The notes under the pieces: generated by a model
What the model saw: the letters and a program-made list of their open reading frames with translations, nothing else
The model's database searches: none
Told to the model about the DNA's origin: nothing
Shown: piece after piece, positions 42,569 to 50,667 of the stretch
Layout of the letters: each line of letters starts with the position of its first letter
Numbering within the stretch: the first letter of the stretch is position 1
Assembly (NCBI RefSeq): GCF_030505195.1
Contig: NZ_CP129672.1
Location: forward strand, 1,922,001 to 1,986,000
Direction: 5' to 3'
DNA length: 64,000 nucleotides
Source of the DNA: Comamonas testosteroni
Lineage (GTDB): Bacteria > Pseudomonadota > Gammaproteobacteria > Burkholderiales > Burkholderiaceae_C
Position numbers and translations under genes: made by a program

Positions 42569-45043
42569 TCAGGCAATAACTGACACACCAGCGGGCAAAG
42601 CCTGGAACTGCCGCACATCCACGGACGCCTTGTCGGCCTCGAACCAGGGATCGGGCTCGCCGTCCAGTGCAAACTGCAGCTGCTCCCACAGCGCCCTGCG
42701 GCCCTCGGCATCGTCGAGAATGCGTCGCTTGACATAGTCCAGACCCACGCGATTGATGTAGTGCACCGTGCGCTCCAGATACCAGCCTTCCAGGCGGTAC
42801 AGCTGCATGAAGGCGCCCGTGTACTCCATCACCTCTTCGGCGGTCTTGAGCTTGGTGAAGAAGTGCGCCACCTCGGTCTTGATGCCGCCGTTGCCGCCCA
42901 CATACATCTCCCAGCCCGAGTCCACGCCGATGATTCCCACATCCTTGATGCCGGACTCCGCGCAGTTGCGCGGGCAGCCGCTGACGGCGAACTTCACCTT
43001 GTGCGGGGCGTACATGCGCCACATGGCGCGCTCCAGGTCCTTGCCCATCTGGGTGCTGTCCTGCGTGCCCATGCGGCACCATTCGCTGCCCACACAGGTC
43101 TTGACCGTGCGCAGCGCCTTGGCATAGGCATGGCCGCAGGGCATGCCGATATCGTTCCAGACGGCCTGCAGATCCTCCTTCTTCACGCCCAGCAGATCGA
43201 TGCGCTGGCCGCCCGTGACCTTCACGGTGGGGATCTGGTATTTGTCCACCACATCGGCAATGCGGCGCAGCTCGGAGGCCGTGGTCTCGCCGCCCCACAT
43301 GCGCGGAATCACGCTGTAGCTGCCGTCCTTCTGGATATTGGCGTGGCTGCGCTCGTTGATGAAGCGGCTTTGCGGGTCGTCCCTGGCCTCCTTGGGCCAG
43401 GTGCTTACAAGATAGTAGTTGACGGCCGGACGGCAGGAGGCACAGCCATTGGGCGTGCGCCACTCCATGAAGCGGAACACGGCATCCGTGCTCAGCAGCT
43501 TGTGCTCGGCAATCGCATCGCGCACGGCCTGGTGGCCGTGATCGGTGCAGCCGCACATGGCCTTGGTCTTGGGAGCTGCCGAGTAGTCGCCGCCGGCCGT
43601 GAACATGATGATCTGCTCCACCAGTCCCGTGCAGGAGCCGCAGCTGGCACTGGCCTTGGTGTGCTTGCGCACATCGTCGAGCGTGAACAGGCCCTTGTCC
43701 TTGATGGCCTTGCAGATCGCGCCCTTGGTCACGCCGTTGCAGCCGCAGACCTCGTCGCCGTCGGCCATGGCCACAGCCTTGCTCTGCCCCTGGTGGCCGG
43801 TGTCGCCGAGATTGGATTCGCCAAACATCAGCTTGTCGCGGATATCGGCCACGCTGCGGCCCTCGCGCAGCAGCTTGAAGTACCAGCTGCCGTCCACCGT
43901 GTCGCCGTAGAGGCAGGCACCGACCAGCTTGTCGTCCTTGATGACCAGCTTTTTGTAGACCCCCGCATAGGGGTCGCTCATGAGAATTTCCTCGGTGTCG
44001 CCGCCGCCCTGGAAATCGCCTGCAGAGAACAGATCGATGCCCGTGACCTTGAGCTTGGTCGAGGTCAGCGAACCCAGGTAGCGGCCGATGCCGAACTCGG
44101 CCAGATGGTTGGCCAGCACCTTGCCCTGCTCGAACAGGGGCGCCACCAGTCCGTAGGCAATGCCTCGGTGTGCCGCGCATTCGCCCACGGCATAGATACG
44201 CGGATCGGTCACGGTCTGCAGCGTATCGCTGACCACGATACCGCGGCTCACATGCAGATGCATGGACTCGGCCAGCTCGGTGCTGGGCCGGATGCCCACG
44301 GCCATCACCACCAACTCGGCCGGGATCTCGCTGCCGTCCTTGAAACGCACGGCGCGCACGCGGCCACTGCGCCCGGCGTCCTCGTCGCCCAGCAGCTCCT
44401 GCGTCTGCGCCTGCATGCGGAACTGCATGCCGCGCTCGGCCAGCGACTTCTGCAGCATGCGGCCCGCCTGATCGTCGAGCTGGCGCTCCATCAGCCAGTC
44501 GCCGACATGCACCACGGTGACCTGCATGCCTCGCTTCATGAGGCCGTTGGCCGCCTCCAGTCCCAGCAGGCCACCGCCGATCACCACCGCATGCTTGAGT
44601 GTCTTTGCCGCTTCGATCATGGCCTCGGTGTCGGCAATGTCGCGGTAGGCCAGCACGCCCTCCAGGTCCTTGCCCGGGATGGGCAGGATGAAGGGCTTGG
44701 AGCCCGTCGCCATGATCAGGCGGTCGTACTCGGCGCTGGCACTCTCGCCCAGGGCATTGACCGCATGCACCGTGCGCCGGGCCCGGTCGACGGCCGTCAC
44801 GGTATAGCCGGCGTGCAGCAAGATATGGTGGTCCTGGTACCAGGACCAGTCGTTGAGCACGATATCGCCGAGCGTCTGCTCGCCGGCGAGCACGGGCGAC
44901 AGCAGAATGCGGTTGTAGTTGGGATGCGGCTCGGCGCCGAAGACCGTGATGTCGTACAGATCGGGGGCAATGGCCAGCAACTCTTCCAGCGCGCGCACGC
45001 CTGCCATTCCGTTACCAATCATGACCAGTTTGGATTTTTTCAT
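42569..45043 (-). CDS. nirB: Nitrite reductase (NADH) large subunit
   Basis: 824-residue siroheme enzyme reducing nitrite to ammonium with NADH. The FAD/NAD domain comes first (VMIGNGMAGVRALEELL; VVIGGGLLGLEAANGL). Two BFD-like 2Fe-2S regions follow (VCGCNGVTKG...CGSCTGLV and MCGCTDHG...CASCRPAV). Last is the siroheme/4Fe-4S domain with CVGSEWCRMG and SGCPRNCAE. The frame stays open upstream through the leader, so a longer start near 45289 could be mis-called. ATG 45043 (MKKSKLVMIGNG) matches the family, and the upstream part is the attenuator. First gene of nirB-nirD-nasA-cobA. Confidence 0.96.
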   Translation of the reverse strand: MKKSKLVMIGNGMAGVRALEELLAIAPDLYDITVFGAEPHPNYNRILLSPVLAGEQTLGDIVLNDWSWYQDHHILLHAGYTVTAVDRARRTVHAVNALGESASAEYDRLIMATGSKPFILPIPGKDLEGVLAYRDIADTEAMIEAAKTLKHAVVIGGGLLGLEAANGLMKRGMQVTVVHVGDWLMERQLDDQAGRMLQKSLAERGMQFRMQAQTQELLGDEDAGRSGRVRAVRFKDGSEIPAELVVMAVGIRPSTELAESMHLHVSRGIVVSDTLQTVTDPRIYAVGECAAHRGIAYGLVAPLFEQGKVLANHLAEFGIGRYLGSLTSTKLKVTGIDLFSAGDFQGGGDTEEILMSDPYAGVYKKLVIKDDKLVGACLYGDTVDGSWYFKLLREGRSVADIRDKLMFGESNLGDTGHQGQSKAVAMADGDEVCGCNGVTKGAICKAIKDKGLFTLDDVRKHTKASASCGSCTGLVEQIIMFTAGGDYSAAPKTKAMCGCTDHGHQAVRDAIAEHKLLSTDAVFRFMEWRTPNGCASCRPAVNYYLVSTWPKEARDDPQSRFINERSHANIQKDGSYSVIPRMWGGETTASELRRIADVVDKYQIPTVKVTGGQRIDLLGVKKEDLQAVWNDIGMPCGHAYAKALRTVKTCVGSEWCRMGTQDSTQMGKDLERAMWRMYAPHKVKFAVSGCPRNCAESGIKDVGIIGVDSGWEMYVGGNGGIKTEVAHFFTKLKTAEEVMEYTGAFMQLYRLEGWYLERTVHYINRVGLDYVKRRILDDAEGRRALWEQLQFALDGEPDPWFEADKASVDVRQFQALPAGVSVIA

Positions 45044-45071
45044 CTGAGTCCCCGTGGGCATTTGCAAAGCC

Positions 45072-45124
45072 AAAAAAAAGACGTCTGCGCGCTTCATGAC
45101 TTGCATGAACGCGTAGACGTCTTT
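45072..45124 (-). terminator. Leader terminator (attenuator) before nirB
   Basis: On the minus strand AAAGACGTCTACGCG...TTCATG pairs with CATGAA...GCGCGCAGACGTC around the loop CAAGT and is followed by eight Ts. It stands between the sigma-54 promoter and nirB, so transcription would stop unless antitermination acts. Confidence 0.85.
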
Positions 45125-45128
45125 GTCT
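45115..45128 (-). promoter_or_regulatory. ANTAR-target hairpin P2 in nirB leader
   Basis: AGAC-AAAGAC-GTCT on the minus strand: four-bp stem and hexaloop with A at position 1 and G at position 4. Its right arm is part of the 5' arm of the terminator, so the two structures exclude each other. Confidence 0.75.
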
Positions 45129-45161
45129 GTGGGTTCTGGTCCAGCCTTGCACCATCCCCCG

Positions 45162-45179
45162 GTGACCCACCTTGGCCAC
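45162..45179 (-). promoter_or_regulatory. ANTAR-target hairpin P1 in nirB leader
   Basis: GTGGCC-AAGGTG-GGTCAC on the minus strand: six-bp stem (one G-U) and hexaloop with A1 and G4, just downstream of the expected transcript start near 45180. Confidence 0.75.
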
Positions 45180-45190
45180 GCTGAACAACA

Positions 45191-45206
45191 CGCAATTGCT
45201 GTGCCA
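45191..45206 (-). promoter_or_regulatory. Sigma-54 promoter of nirB-nirD-nasA-cobA
   Basis: TGGCACAGCAATTGCG on the minus strand matches the -24/-12 consensus TGGCAC-N5-TTGC with the exact ten bases between GG and GC. Confidence 0.85.
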
Positions 45207-45245
45207 GCTTTTCTCAGCCTGCAAAGACTATTCCATCCTGCGGCA

Positions 45246-45262
45246 TGCACTGCTTTTGTGCA
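45246..45262. promoter_or_regulatory. NtrC-type enhancer site before nirB operon
   Basis: TGCACTGCTTTTGTGCA (plus strand) is a 17-bp dyad with TGCAC and GTGCA ends, as in NtrC sites, centred about 75 bases upstream of the expected start. Confidence 0.7.
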
Positions 45263-45286
45263 TGGCCGCTTTATTGCTGTGCAAGA

Positions 45287-45312
45287 CAAACATGGCGCCC
45301 TGAGGCGCCATG
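45287..45312 (-). terminator. Terminator after nrtD
   Basis: CATGGCGCC and GGCGCCATG form a perfect 9-bp stem with a four-base loop, 20 bases after the nrtD stop on the minus strand, followed by TTTGTCTT. Confidence 0.7.
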
Positions 45313-45332
45313 CAGCTTGAAATCAAAAAGGC

Positions 45333-46145
45333 TCAGGCCGCTTTTTCCACGTGACCCTGGCGCGTGTAGAGAAAGTCGATCACCGCCTTGCGGTAGCTTT
45401 GATAACGGGCATCTTCAGCCAGTTCAACCCGGCTGCGCGGGCGCGGCAATGCCACATGCAGCACCTCGCCGATCGTGGCTGCCGGCCCGTTGGTCATCAT
45501 CACGATCTTGTCGGACAGCAGCACGGCCTCGTCCACATCGTGCGTGACCATGACCACGGTGCTGTGGGTGCGAGCCACGATCTCCAGCAACTCGTCCTGC
45601 AGCTTGGCACGCGTCAGGGCGTCGAGAGCGCCGAAGGGCTCGTCCATGAGCAGCACCTGCGGCTCCATCGACAGCGCGCGCGCAATGCCCACGCGCTGCT
45701 TCATGCCGCCCGAGATTTCGCCAGGGCGCTTTTGCGCCGCATGGCTGAGGCCCACCATGGCCAGCGCCGCATCGGTGCGCTGCGCCAGCTGTGCCTTGCT
45801 TTCGCGCTTGCCGAAGACTCGCTCCACGGCCAGGTGCACATTGCCCCAGCAGCTCAGCCAGGGCAGCAGCGAATGATTCTGGAAGACCACCGCACGCTCG
45901 GGGCCGGGGCCCTTGATTTCCTTGTTGGCGCACAGCAATGCACCGCCCGAGGGAATGGTCAGGCCGGCAATCAGATTGAGCAGCGTCGACTTGCCGCAGC
46001 CCGAGTGCCCGATGAGACTGACGAACTCGCCCTTGGCAATGTTCAGGTTGATGTCGCGCAGTGCGGGAAACAGGCCCTTGGCGGTCTTGAAGGTCTGCTC
46101 CACCCCGTGGATCTCGATGTACTTGGTGCTGAGAGATGTATGCAT
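45333..46145 (-). CDS. nrtD: Nitrate/nitrite ABC transporter ATPase
   Basis: 270-residue ATPase of the NrtD/NasD class. It has Walker A GHSGCGKST, the signature EISGGMKQRVGIARALS, Walker B VLLMDEPFGALDALT and switch His VTHDVDEA. It lacks the NrtA-like C-terminal domain of cyanobacterial NrtC, so it is of the NrtD type. It energises nitrate uptake by the NrtA/NrtB proteins encoded upstream. Start 46145 has AGGAG; the longer open frame upstream covers the repeat between nrtB and nrtD and is not coding. Confidence 0.94.
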   Translation of the reverse strand: MHTSLSTKYIEIHGVEQTFKTAKGLFPALRDINLNIAKGEFVSLIGHSGCGKSTLLNLIAGLTIPSGGALLCANKEIKGPGPERAVVFQNHSLLPWLSCWGNVHLAVERVFGKRESKAQLAQRTDAALAMVGLSHAAQKRPGEISGGMKQRVGIARALSMEPQVLLMDEPFGALDALTRAKLQDELLEIVARTHSTVVMVTHDVDEAVLLSDKIVMMTNGPAATIGEVLHVALPRPRSRVELAEDARYQSYRKAVIDFLYTRQGHVEKAA

Positions 46146-46194
46146 GAGGTACTCCTTGCTTTTTTCCGAGGCCTCCGTGGCGCCGGCTGTGCCG

Positions 46195-46254
46195 GGCCAC
46201 CGGTGGTGCCCCCTTGAGGGGGTGACGCGCCCGAGGGCGCGGCTCAGGGGTGGG
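46195..46254 (-). repeat. Dispersed GC-rich repeat between nrtB and nrtD
   Basis: Two adjacent hairpins, CCCCCTTGAGGGGG (46209-46222) and GCGCCCGAGGGCGC (46227-46240), preceded by CCGGTGGTG and followed by GGCTCAGGGGTGGG. I recognise this as another Comamonadaceae intergenic repeat type, distinct from the one at 42406. Confidence 0.65.
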
Positions 46255-47247
46255 TTAAGTCTTGACCTCTTCAAACGTAAAGGCCGAAGCCAGCTTGACC
46301 AGAGCCCACTCCAGCACCAGGCCCACGATGCCGATCACGAAGATGGCGATGATGATGTTCTTGACGTTGAGGTTGTTCCACTCGTCCCAGACCCAGAAAC
46401 CTATGCCCACGCCGCCCGTCAGCATCTCGGCGGCCACGATCACCAGCCAGGCCGTGCCCACGGCCAGGCGCACGCCGGTCAGCATATAGGGCAGCACCGC
46501 CGGAAACAGAATGGTGGTGGCGATCTTCCACTCCGACAGATTGAGCACGCGCGCCACATTCATATAGTCCTGGGGCACACGCTGCACGCCCACGGCGGTG
46601 TTGATGACCATGGGCCAGATCGAGCAGATGAAGATGGTCCAGATGGCTGCCGGATTGGCGCCCTTGAACACCAGCAGGCCGATCGGCAGCCAGGCCAGCG
46701 GCGACACCGGGCGCAGCAGGCTGATCAGCGGGTTGAACATGCGCGACAGAAAGCTGAAGCGCCCGATCACGAAACCCAAAGGGATGCCGACCAGTGCCGC
46801 CAGACCGAAACCCAGGGCCACGCGCTGCAGCGAGGACAGCACATTCCAGCCCACGCCCTGGTCATTGGGTCCGTTGCGGTAGAACGGGTCGCTGAACACC
46901 TGCAAGGCCTGCTCCCAGGTCTCGGCCGGGGTCGGAATGCTCTTGCCGGTGGTGCTGGAGACCAGCGACCACAGGCCGACCAGCAGCGCCAGCCCCAGCA
47001 GCGGCGGCAGGGCCTGACCAAATAGCTGCTCAGCCCATTGGCGCAGGCGGCTGGGTGCCACCGCAACCGCAGCCGTGACTATCGCCTTGGGTTTGATATC
47101 TTTTTGCACTTCAGCCTTTACAAGTTCTGTGCCAGCAGCTATCTCTTTTGAAGCTTCGAGCAGCGCATCATTGGCCGCCTGGGCTGCCAGCTGCGGATCG
47201 TGCGGGGGGTCGAGTTCGAGCGGTGATTGAAGGACGGCACTGACCAT
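46255..47247 (-). CDS. nrtB: Nitrate ABC transporter permease
   Basis: 330-residue inner-membrane permease of the NrtB/SsuC family. A hydrophilic N-terminal extension of about 70 residues precedes six or so helices. The ATPase-contact loop is visible around VGVQRVPQDYMNVARVLNLSEWKIATTILFPAVLPYMLTGVRLA. It forms the channel for nitrate import with NrtD and takes substrate from NrtA. It starts 27 bases after the nrtA stop. The Ala-rich N-terminal extension is longer than in most NrtB. Confidence 0.94.
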   Translation of the reverse strand: MVSAVLQSPLELDPPHDPQLAAQAANDALLEASKEIAAGTELVKAEVQKDIKPKAIVTAAVAVAPSRLRQWAEQLFGQALPPLLGLALLVGLWSLVSSTTGKSIPTPAETWEQALQVFSDPFYRNGPNDQGVGWNVLSSLQRVALGFGLAALVGIPLGFVIGRFSFLSRMFNPLISLLRPVSPLAWLPIGLLVFKGANPAAIWTIFICSIWPMVINTAVGVQRVPQDYMNVARVLNLSEWKIATTILFPAVLPYMLTGVRLAVGTAWLVIVAAEMLTGGVGIGFWVWDEWNNLNVKNIIIAIFVIGIVGLVLEWALVKLASAFTFEEVKT

Positions 47248-47273
47248 GATGGTTCTCCGTTAAGGTGGCGGCC

Positions 47274-48548
47274 TCAGGCGGCCTTGATCTTGAAGCTGTC
47301 GGCGTACTGGGCAGGGTTCTTGCCGTCCCACACCACGCCGTCGATCAGCTTGCTGGTGCGCAGTACATCCTTGGGCACGCTGACCTTGAGCTGGCTTGCC
47401 GCCTGCTGGTAGAGGTCGATGCGGTTGATCTGCCTGGCCACGGCCAGATAGTCGGGATGAGCCTTGAGCAGACCCCAGCGCTTGTGCTGGGTGAGGAACC
47501 ACATGCCGTCCGACAGATAGGGGAAGTTCACGGCCCCGTCGTTGAAGAACTTCATGTGGTTGGGGTCGTCCCAGGTCTTGCCCAGGCCGTTCTGGTAGCG
47601 GCCCAGAATGCGCTGATTGATGGCGTCCACACTGGTGTTGATGTAGGACTTCTGGGCCACGGTCTCGGCCATCTTCGTCTTGTTCTGCAAGCTGGCGTCG
47701 ATCCAGCGGCCGGCCTCCAGAATCGCCATCATCACGGCGCGGCAGGTGTTGGGGTTCTTCTGCGCGAACTCGCCCGTGGTGCCCAGCACCTTCTCGGGGT
47801 GATCCTTCCAGATGTCCTGCGTGGTATTGGCGGTGATGCCTATGCCGTCCATGATGGCGCGATGGTTCCAGGGTTCGCCCACGCAGAAGCCATCCATGTT
47901 GCCCACACGCATATTGGCCACCATCTGGGGCGGCGGCACGGTGATCAGCTTGGCCTCGGATAACGGGTTGATGCCCGCAGCCGCCAGCCAGTAATGCATC
48001 CACATGGCATGGGTGCCGGTGGGGAAGGTGCCGGCGAAGGTGTATTCGCGCTTCTCCCTGGCCATCACCTTGGCCAGGCTGGCGCCGTCGACCGCGCCCT
48101 TGTCGGCCAGGGCCTTGGACAGCGTGATCGCCTGGCCGTTGTTGTTCAGGCTCATGAGCACCGCCATGTCCTTCCTGGGGCCGCCCACGCCCAGGTGCAG
48201 GCCGTAGACCAGACCGTAGAGCACATGGGCGAAATCCAGCTCGCCGTTGACCAGCTTGTCGCGCACGCCGGCCCAGCTCGCCTCCTTGCTGGGGACGATC
48301 TTCACGCCGTATTTCTGATCGAATCCCAGCACCGAGGCCATGACCACGCTGGCGCAATCGGTCAGCGGGATGAAGCCGATCTTGACCTCTTTCTTCTCCG
48401 GCGCGTCGGAGCCTGCGGCCCAGGCGCCATGGTGGCCCAGCGTGCCATAGAGGGCGGCGGCACCGGCCACGCGCAGAAACTCACGCCGGCCGCCGGCAGA
48501 TACGGGCTCGGGCACAGGAGCAGTAGACGAAGGAAGGCGCTGGCTCAT
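47274..48548 (-). CDS. nrtA: Nitrate-binding protein of ABC transporter
   Basis: 424-residue periplasmic nitrate-binding protein of the NrtA/CmpA/NasF family. A Tat-type signal is visible (GRREFLRVAGAAALYG, about residues 20-35). Conserved segments are KIGFIPLTDCASVVMA, FAHVLYGLVYGLHLGVGG and RVGNMDGFCVGEPWNH. It hands nitrate or nitrite to NrtB. First gene of nrtA-nrtB-nrtD, behind a sigma-54 promoter and an attenuator leader of about 150 bases. Confidence 0.95.
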   Translation of the reverse strand: MSQRLPSSTAPVPEPVSAGGRREFLRVAGAAALYGTLGHHGAWAAGSDAPEKKEVKIGFIPLTDCASVVMASVLGFDQKYGVKIVPSKEASWAGVRDKLVNGELDFAHVLYGLVYGLHLGVGGPRKDMAVLMSLNNNGQAITLSKALADKGAVDGASLAKVMAREKREYTFAGTFPTGTHAMWMHYWLAAAGINPLSEAKLITVPPPQMVANMRVGNMDGFCVGEPWNHRAIMDGIGITANTTQDIWKDHPEKVLGTTGEFAQKNPNTCRAVMMAILEAGRWIDASLQNKTKMAETVAQKSYINTSVDAINQRILGRYQNGLGKTWDDPNHMKFFNDGAVNFPYLSDGMWFLTQHKRWGLLKAHPDYLAVARQINRIDLYQQAASQLKVSVPKDVLRTSKLIDGVVWDGKNPAQYADSFKIKAA

Positions 48549-48592
48549 GAGAAAACTCCATCAAGAATCGTGGTGAAGGCGATCCGGAAAAC

Positions 48593-48637
48593 AAAAAGGC
48601 GCCCTTCCCTCCTCGGGTGTGAGGAGAAAAGGACGCC
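48593..48637 (-). terminator. Leader terminator (attenuator) before nrtA
   Basis: On the minus strand GGCGTCCTTTTCTCCTC pairs with GAGGAGGGAAGGGCGCC (small bulges) around loop ACACCC and is followed by TTTTT. It lies 45 bases before nrtA. Confidence 0.85.
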
Positions 48638-48644
48638 GTTGTCC
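48631..48644 (-). promoter_or_regulatory. ANTAR-target hairpin P2 in nrtA leader
   Basis: GGAC-AACGGC-GTCC on the minus strand: hexaloop with A1 and G4. Its right part (GGCGTCC) is also the 5' arm of the leader terminator, so P2 and terminator exclude each other. Confidence 0.78.
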
Positions 48645-48673
48645 CAGGTCACTCGTAATAACGCTTTAAGCGC

Positions 48674-48687
48674 GACCGCCTTTGGTC
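48674..48687 (-). promoter_or_regulatory. ANTAR-target hairpin P1 in nrtA leader
   Basis: GACC-AAAGGC-GGTC on the minus strand: four-bp stem and hexaloop with A1 and G4, near the 5' end of the expected transcript. Confidence 0.78.
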
Positions 48688-48706
48688 TGCTTGACATCAA
48701 CAGTCA

Positions 48707-48722
48707 TGCACAAACCATGCCA
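48707..48722 (-). promoter_or_regulatory. Sigma-54 promoter of nrtABD
   Basis: TGGCATGGTTTGTGCA on the minus strand keeps GG and GC ten bases apart and the TGGCA and TGCA blocks. An NtrC half-site (TGCACC, within 48766-48782) lies upstream. Confidence 0.7.
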
Positions 48723-48808
48723 GACCTTGATCAGAGGCGGAGCAGGCTTTGCGCCACCGGTGTTGGCCCATATTTGGTGCAACGCAACAAACGCAGCGCT
48801 GCCAAGCG

Positions 48809-50083
48809 CTATGAATTGGTGCTGCCCGGCAGCAGATCCACCGTGGCCAGAATGGCCTCGGCCACATCCAGCATGCGCCGGTTCTGGTTCATGGCCGTCT
48901 GGCGGATCAGCTTGTAGGCATCGCCCTCGCTGAGCTGGCGGTAGTTCATGAGCACGCCCTTGGCGCGTTCTATGGTCTTGCGCTCCTTGAGCGTGGCGCG
49001 TGCCTTGTCGATTTCGGTCTGCATGTCCTGCAGGCGCATGGATTGCTCCTGCACCAGCAAGACAATGCTTTTCTCAAGCTGCAACCCGTACGCCCCCTCT
49101 GCAGGCAAGGAGGCAGCTGACTGCGTGGCCCCCAGAAAGGCCGCAGCCGCTTCGGCGCGAGTCCCAGGCTGCGGCTGCATCTCCAGCAGCGCCAGTTGCT
49201 GACCCAGCGCCGCCCCCGCCTGCTCCAGCTTGCGCAGACATTGGGCCTGCAGCTCATCGGCCAGAAATGCCTCAATCTGGTGCATGGCATCGAGCCGGCT
49301 GGAACAGGCCTCGAACCACGGCGAGCTCAGGCTGCGGTCCAGCGCCATGCCGTCCCCGGCCGTGCAGCCCATACGACGCAGCCGCTCGATCACCGTCATA
49401 TCGGGACAGGCCCCGCATTGCTGCTGCCAGCGCTCCATCCCAGAGGGGCTGGCGAAGTCTGCAAACACCTGAAAGCAGCGCTCCTGCGACTCGATCAGAT
49501 GCAGCCAATGGCGCTGACGCTCCGACCTGCCGCCCCCTGCGGTAAACGCCGCGACCCCCGTGGCGCGCTCCTGGCCCGCCAGCTCCTTGCCCTGCATGAA
49601 ATGAAACAGCGCCACCAGCAATTTCGCGATATCGGGATCGCAAGCGCTGTCCGCCGCCTCGAACACCACGGTCAGGCAGGCCGCAATCATGCGGATCAGC
49701 GCCTGCGTGCAATCCTCGGCACTGAGCTGCAGCGCATCGCGCCGACGGCGCAGCAGCGGCAGGGCTTCAAAGCCTTGCAGCGCATTGGCGATCGCATTGA
49801 ACAGGCGAGCGCCATGCGCGCCCGGCGCCCGCGCGCCCAGCTCTTCAAGCGCAAGGCAGACACGCTCCATGACACGGTCCACATGCCGGCCATGATCGAG
49901 CAGGCTCTGCTGCGCCTGTGCTCCGCCGCTGACCAGAAAGATATTCGAGAGACCGCGCTCTTTTTGCAGCGCATGGACGAGCTCGGACACGCTCGCCACC
50001 AGGCTGCTGGCGCGGCTGATCTGCTCCAGCTCGGCAATCTCGCTTTGCCTTGCGGCCACCAGATAGTGCAGAGGCGTTTTCAT
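48809..50083 (-). CDS. nasR: Nitrate-sensing antiterminator with NIT and ANTAR domains
   Basis: 424-residue regulator. The large N-terminal NIT domain (about 20-320), which binds nitrate or nitrite, contains SELVHALQKERGLSNIFLVSGG near residue 31-52. The C-terminal ANTAR RNA-binding domain (about 355-415) reads TLKERKTIERAKGVLMNYRQLSEGDAYKLIRQTAM. NasR of Klebsiella has this layout and releases a leader terminator in response to nitrate. Here the two nearby operons nrtABD and nirB have matching leader hairpins. Start 50083 is chosen because residues before it come from the 77-bp repeat. Confidence 0.92.
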   Translation of the reverse strand: MKTPLHYLVAARQSEIAELEQISRASSLVASVSELVHALQKERGLSNIFLVSGGAQAQQSLLDHGRHVDRVMERVCLALEELGARAPGAHGARLFNAIANALQGFEALPLLRRRRDALQLSAEDCTQALIRMIAACLTVVFEAADSACDPDIAKLLVALFHFMQGKELAGQERATGVAAFTAGGGRSERQRHWLHLIESQERCFQVFADFASPSGMERWQQQCGACPDMTVIERLRRMGCTAGDGMALDRSLSSPWFEACSSRLDAMHQIEAFLADELQAQCLRKLEQAGAALGQQLALLEMQPQPGTRAEAAAAFLGATQSAASLPAEGAYGLQLEKSIVLLVQEQSMRLQDMQTEIDKARATLKERKTIERAKGVLMNYRQLSEGDAYKLIRQTAMNQNRRMLDVAEAILATVDLLPGSTNS

Positions 50084-50106
50084 GGGGTAGTGCTTGTCGT
50101 CATTAG

Positions 50107-50183
50107 GACTTACGCAAACAAGAAGGCAACAACGGCCTGCCTCTTGAGGCAGTCGCCCGGCCTGAACCCGTTTTGCGTAAGTC
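50107..50183. repeat. 77-bp palindromic element, copy 1
   Basis: Ends are perfect 12-bp inverted repeats, GACTTACGCAAA and TTTGCGTAAGTC. Inside is a smaller hairpin (TGCCTC/GAGGCA) and the conserved block CCTGAACCCGTT. Copy 2, at 56204-56280, has the same 77-bp length. It lies 24 bases before the nasR start. Confidence 0.85.
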
Positions 50184-50228
50184 GTGGTCGTGTTGATGCC
50201 ATGGACGATCAGCACGATTCATGCCATC

Positions 50229-50609
50229 TCAGGCAAGGCGACGCTGCCGCCTCTCCCAGAGCCAGTCCACCATAACGCCCACACCGATTCCCACGACATA
50301 GGCCAGCAGATCCAGGGGATCGAAGCCATTGCCCAGCACCAGATAGGCCAGCTTGTTGGCGCGCACAGCCTGCATCCAGGGGGCCTGATAGAGCTGCAGG
50401 AACTCGATGGCAAAGGCGATGAGCAGGGACCAGGCCATGAGCCTGCCGCGCGTGACGGCCGGCCGCAGCCAGGCCACGCACAGCAGCACCACCCAGGCCC
50501 AGAGCGCATCGCCCGGATAGTTGCCCAGCACGGCGGGAAAGGGCACATAGCCCCGGCGGGACGCCAGCCCGATGGCGATGACCGCCACCATGAGCAGGCT
50601 CAACACCAT
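50229..50609 (-). CDS. DUF2809 membrane protein
   Basis: Integral membrane protein of about 126 residues with four helices, matching DUF2809 (IGLASRRGYVPFPAVLGNYPGDALWAWVVLLC; FAIEFLQLYQAPWMQAVRANKLAYLVLGNGFDPLDLLAYVVGI). Function is unknown. The frame is open upstream into the Bug-type gene. ATG 50609 starts directly at helix 1, and an upstream TTG near 50654 with AAAGGGG before it is an alternative. It lies close after the Bug-type gene on the same strand. Confidence 0.75.
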   Translation of the reverse strand: MVLSLLMVAVIAIGLASRRGYVPFPAVLGNYPGDALWAWVVLLCVAWLRPAVTRGRLMAWSLLIAFAIEFLQLYQAPWMQAVRANKLAYLVLGNGFDPLDLLAYVVGIGVGVMVDWLWERRQRRLA

Positions 50610-50667
50610 CCGTGAGCGACGAAAGGGCCCGGTAGCGGCCAGATGTATCAACAAGCTGTCGTCCCCT

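Noticed and set aside
42761..45184. 807-codon plus-strand frame opposite nirB
   Set aside because: nirB with all its motifs occupies the minus strand; the plus-strand frame also runs through the attenuator leader.
45044..45289. Longer nirB start through the leader
   Set aside because: The added 82 residues come from the sigma-54 promoter, ANTAR hairpins and terminator; the NirB family begins at MKKSKLVMIG.
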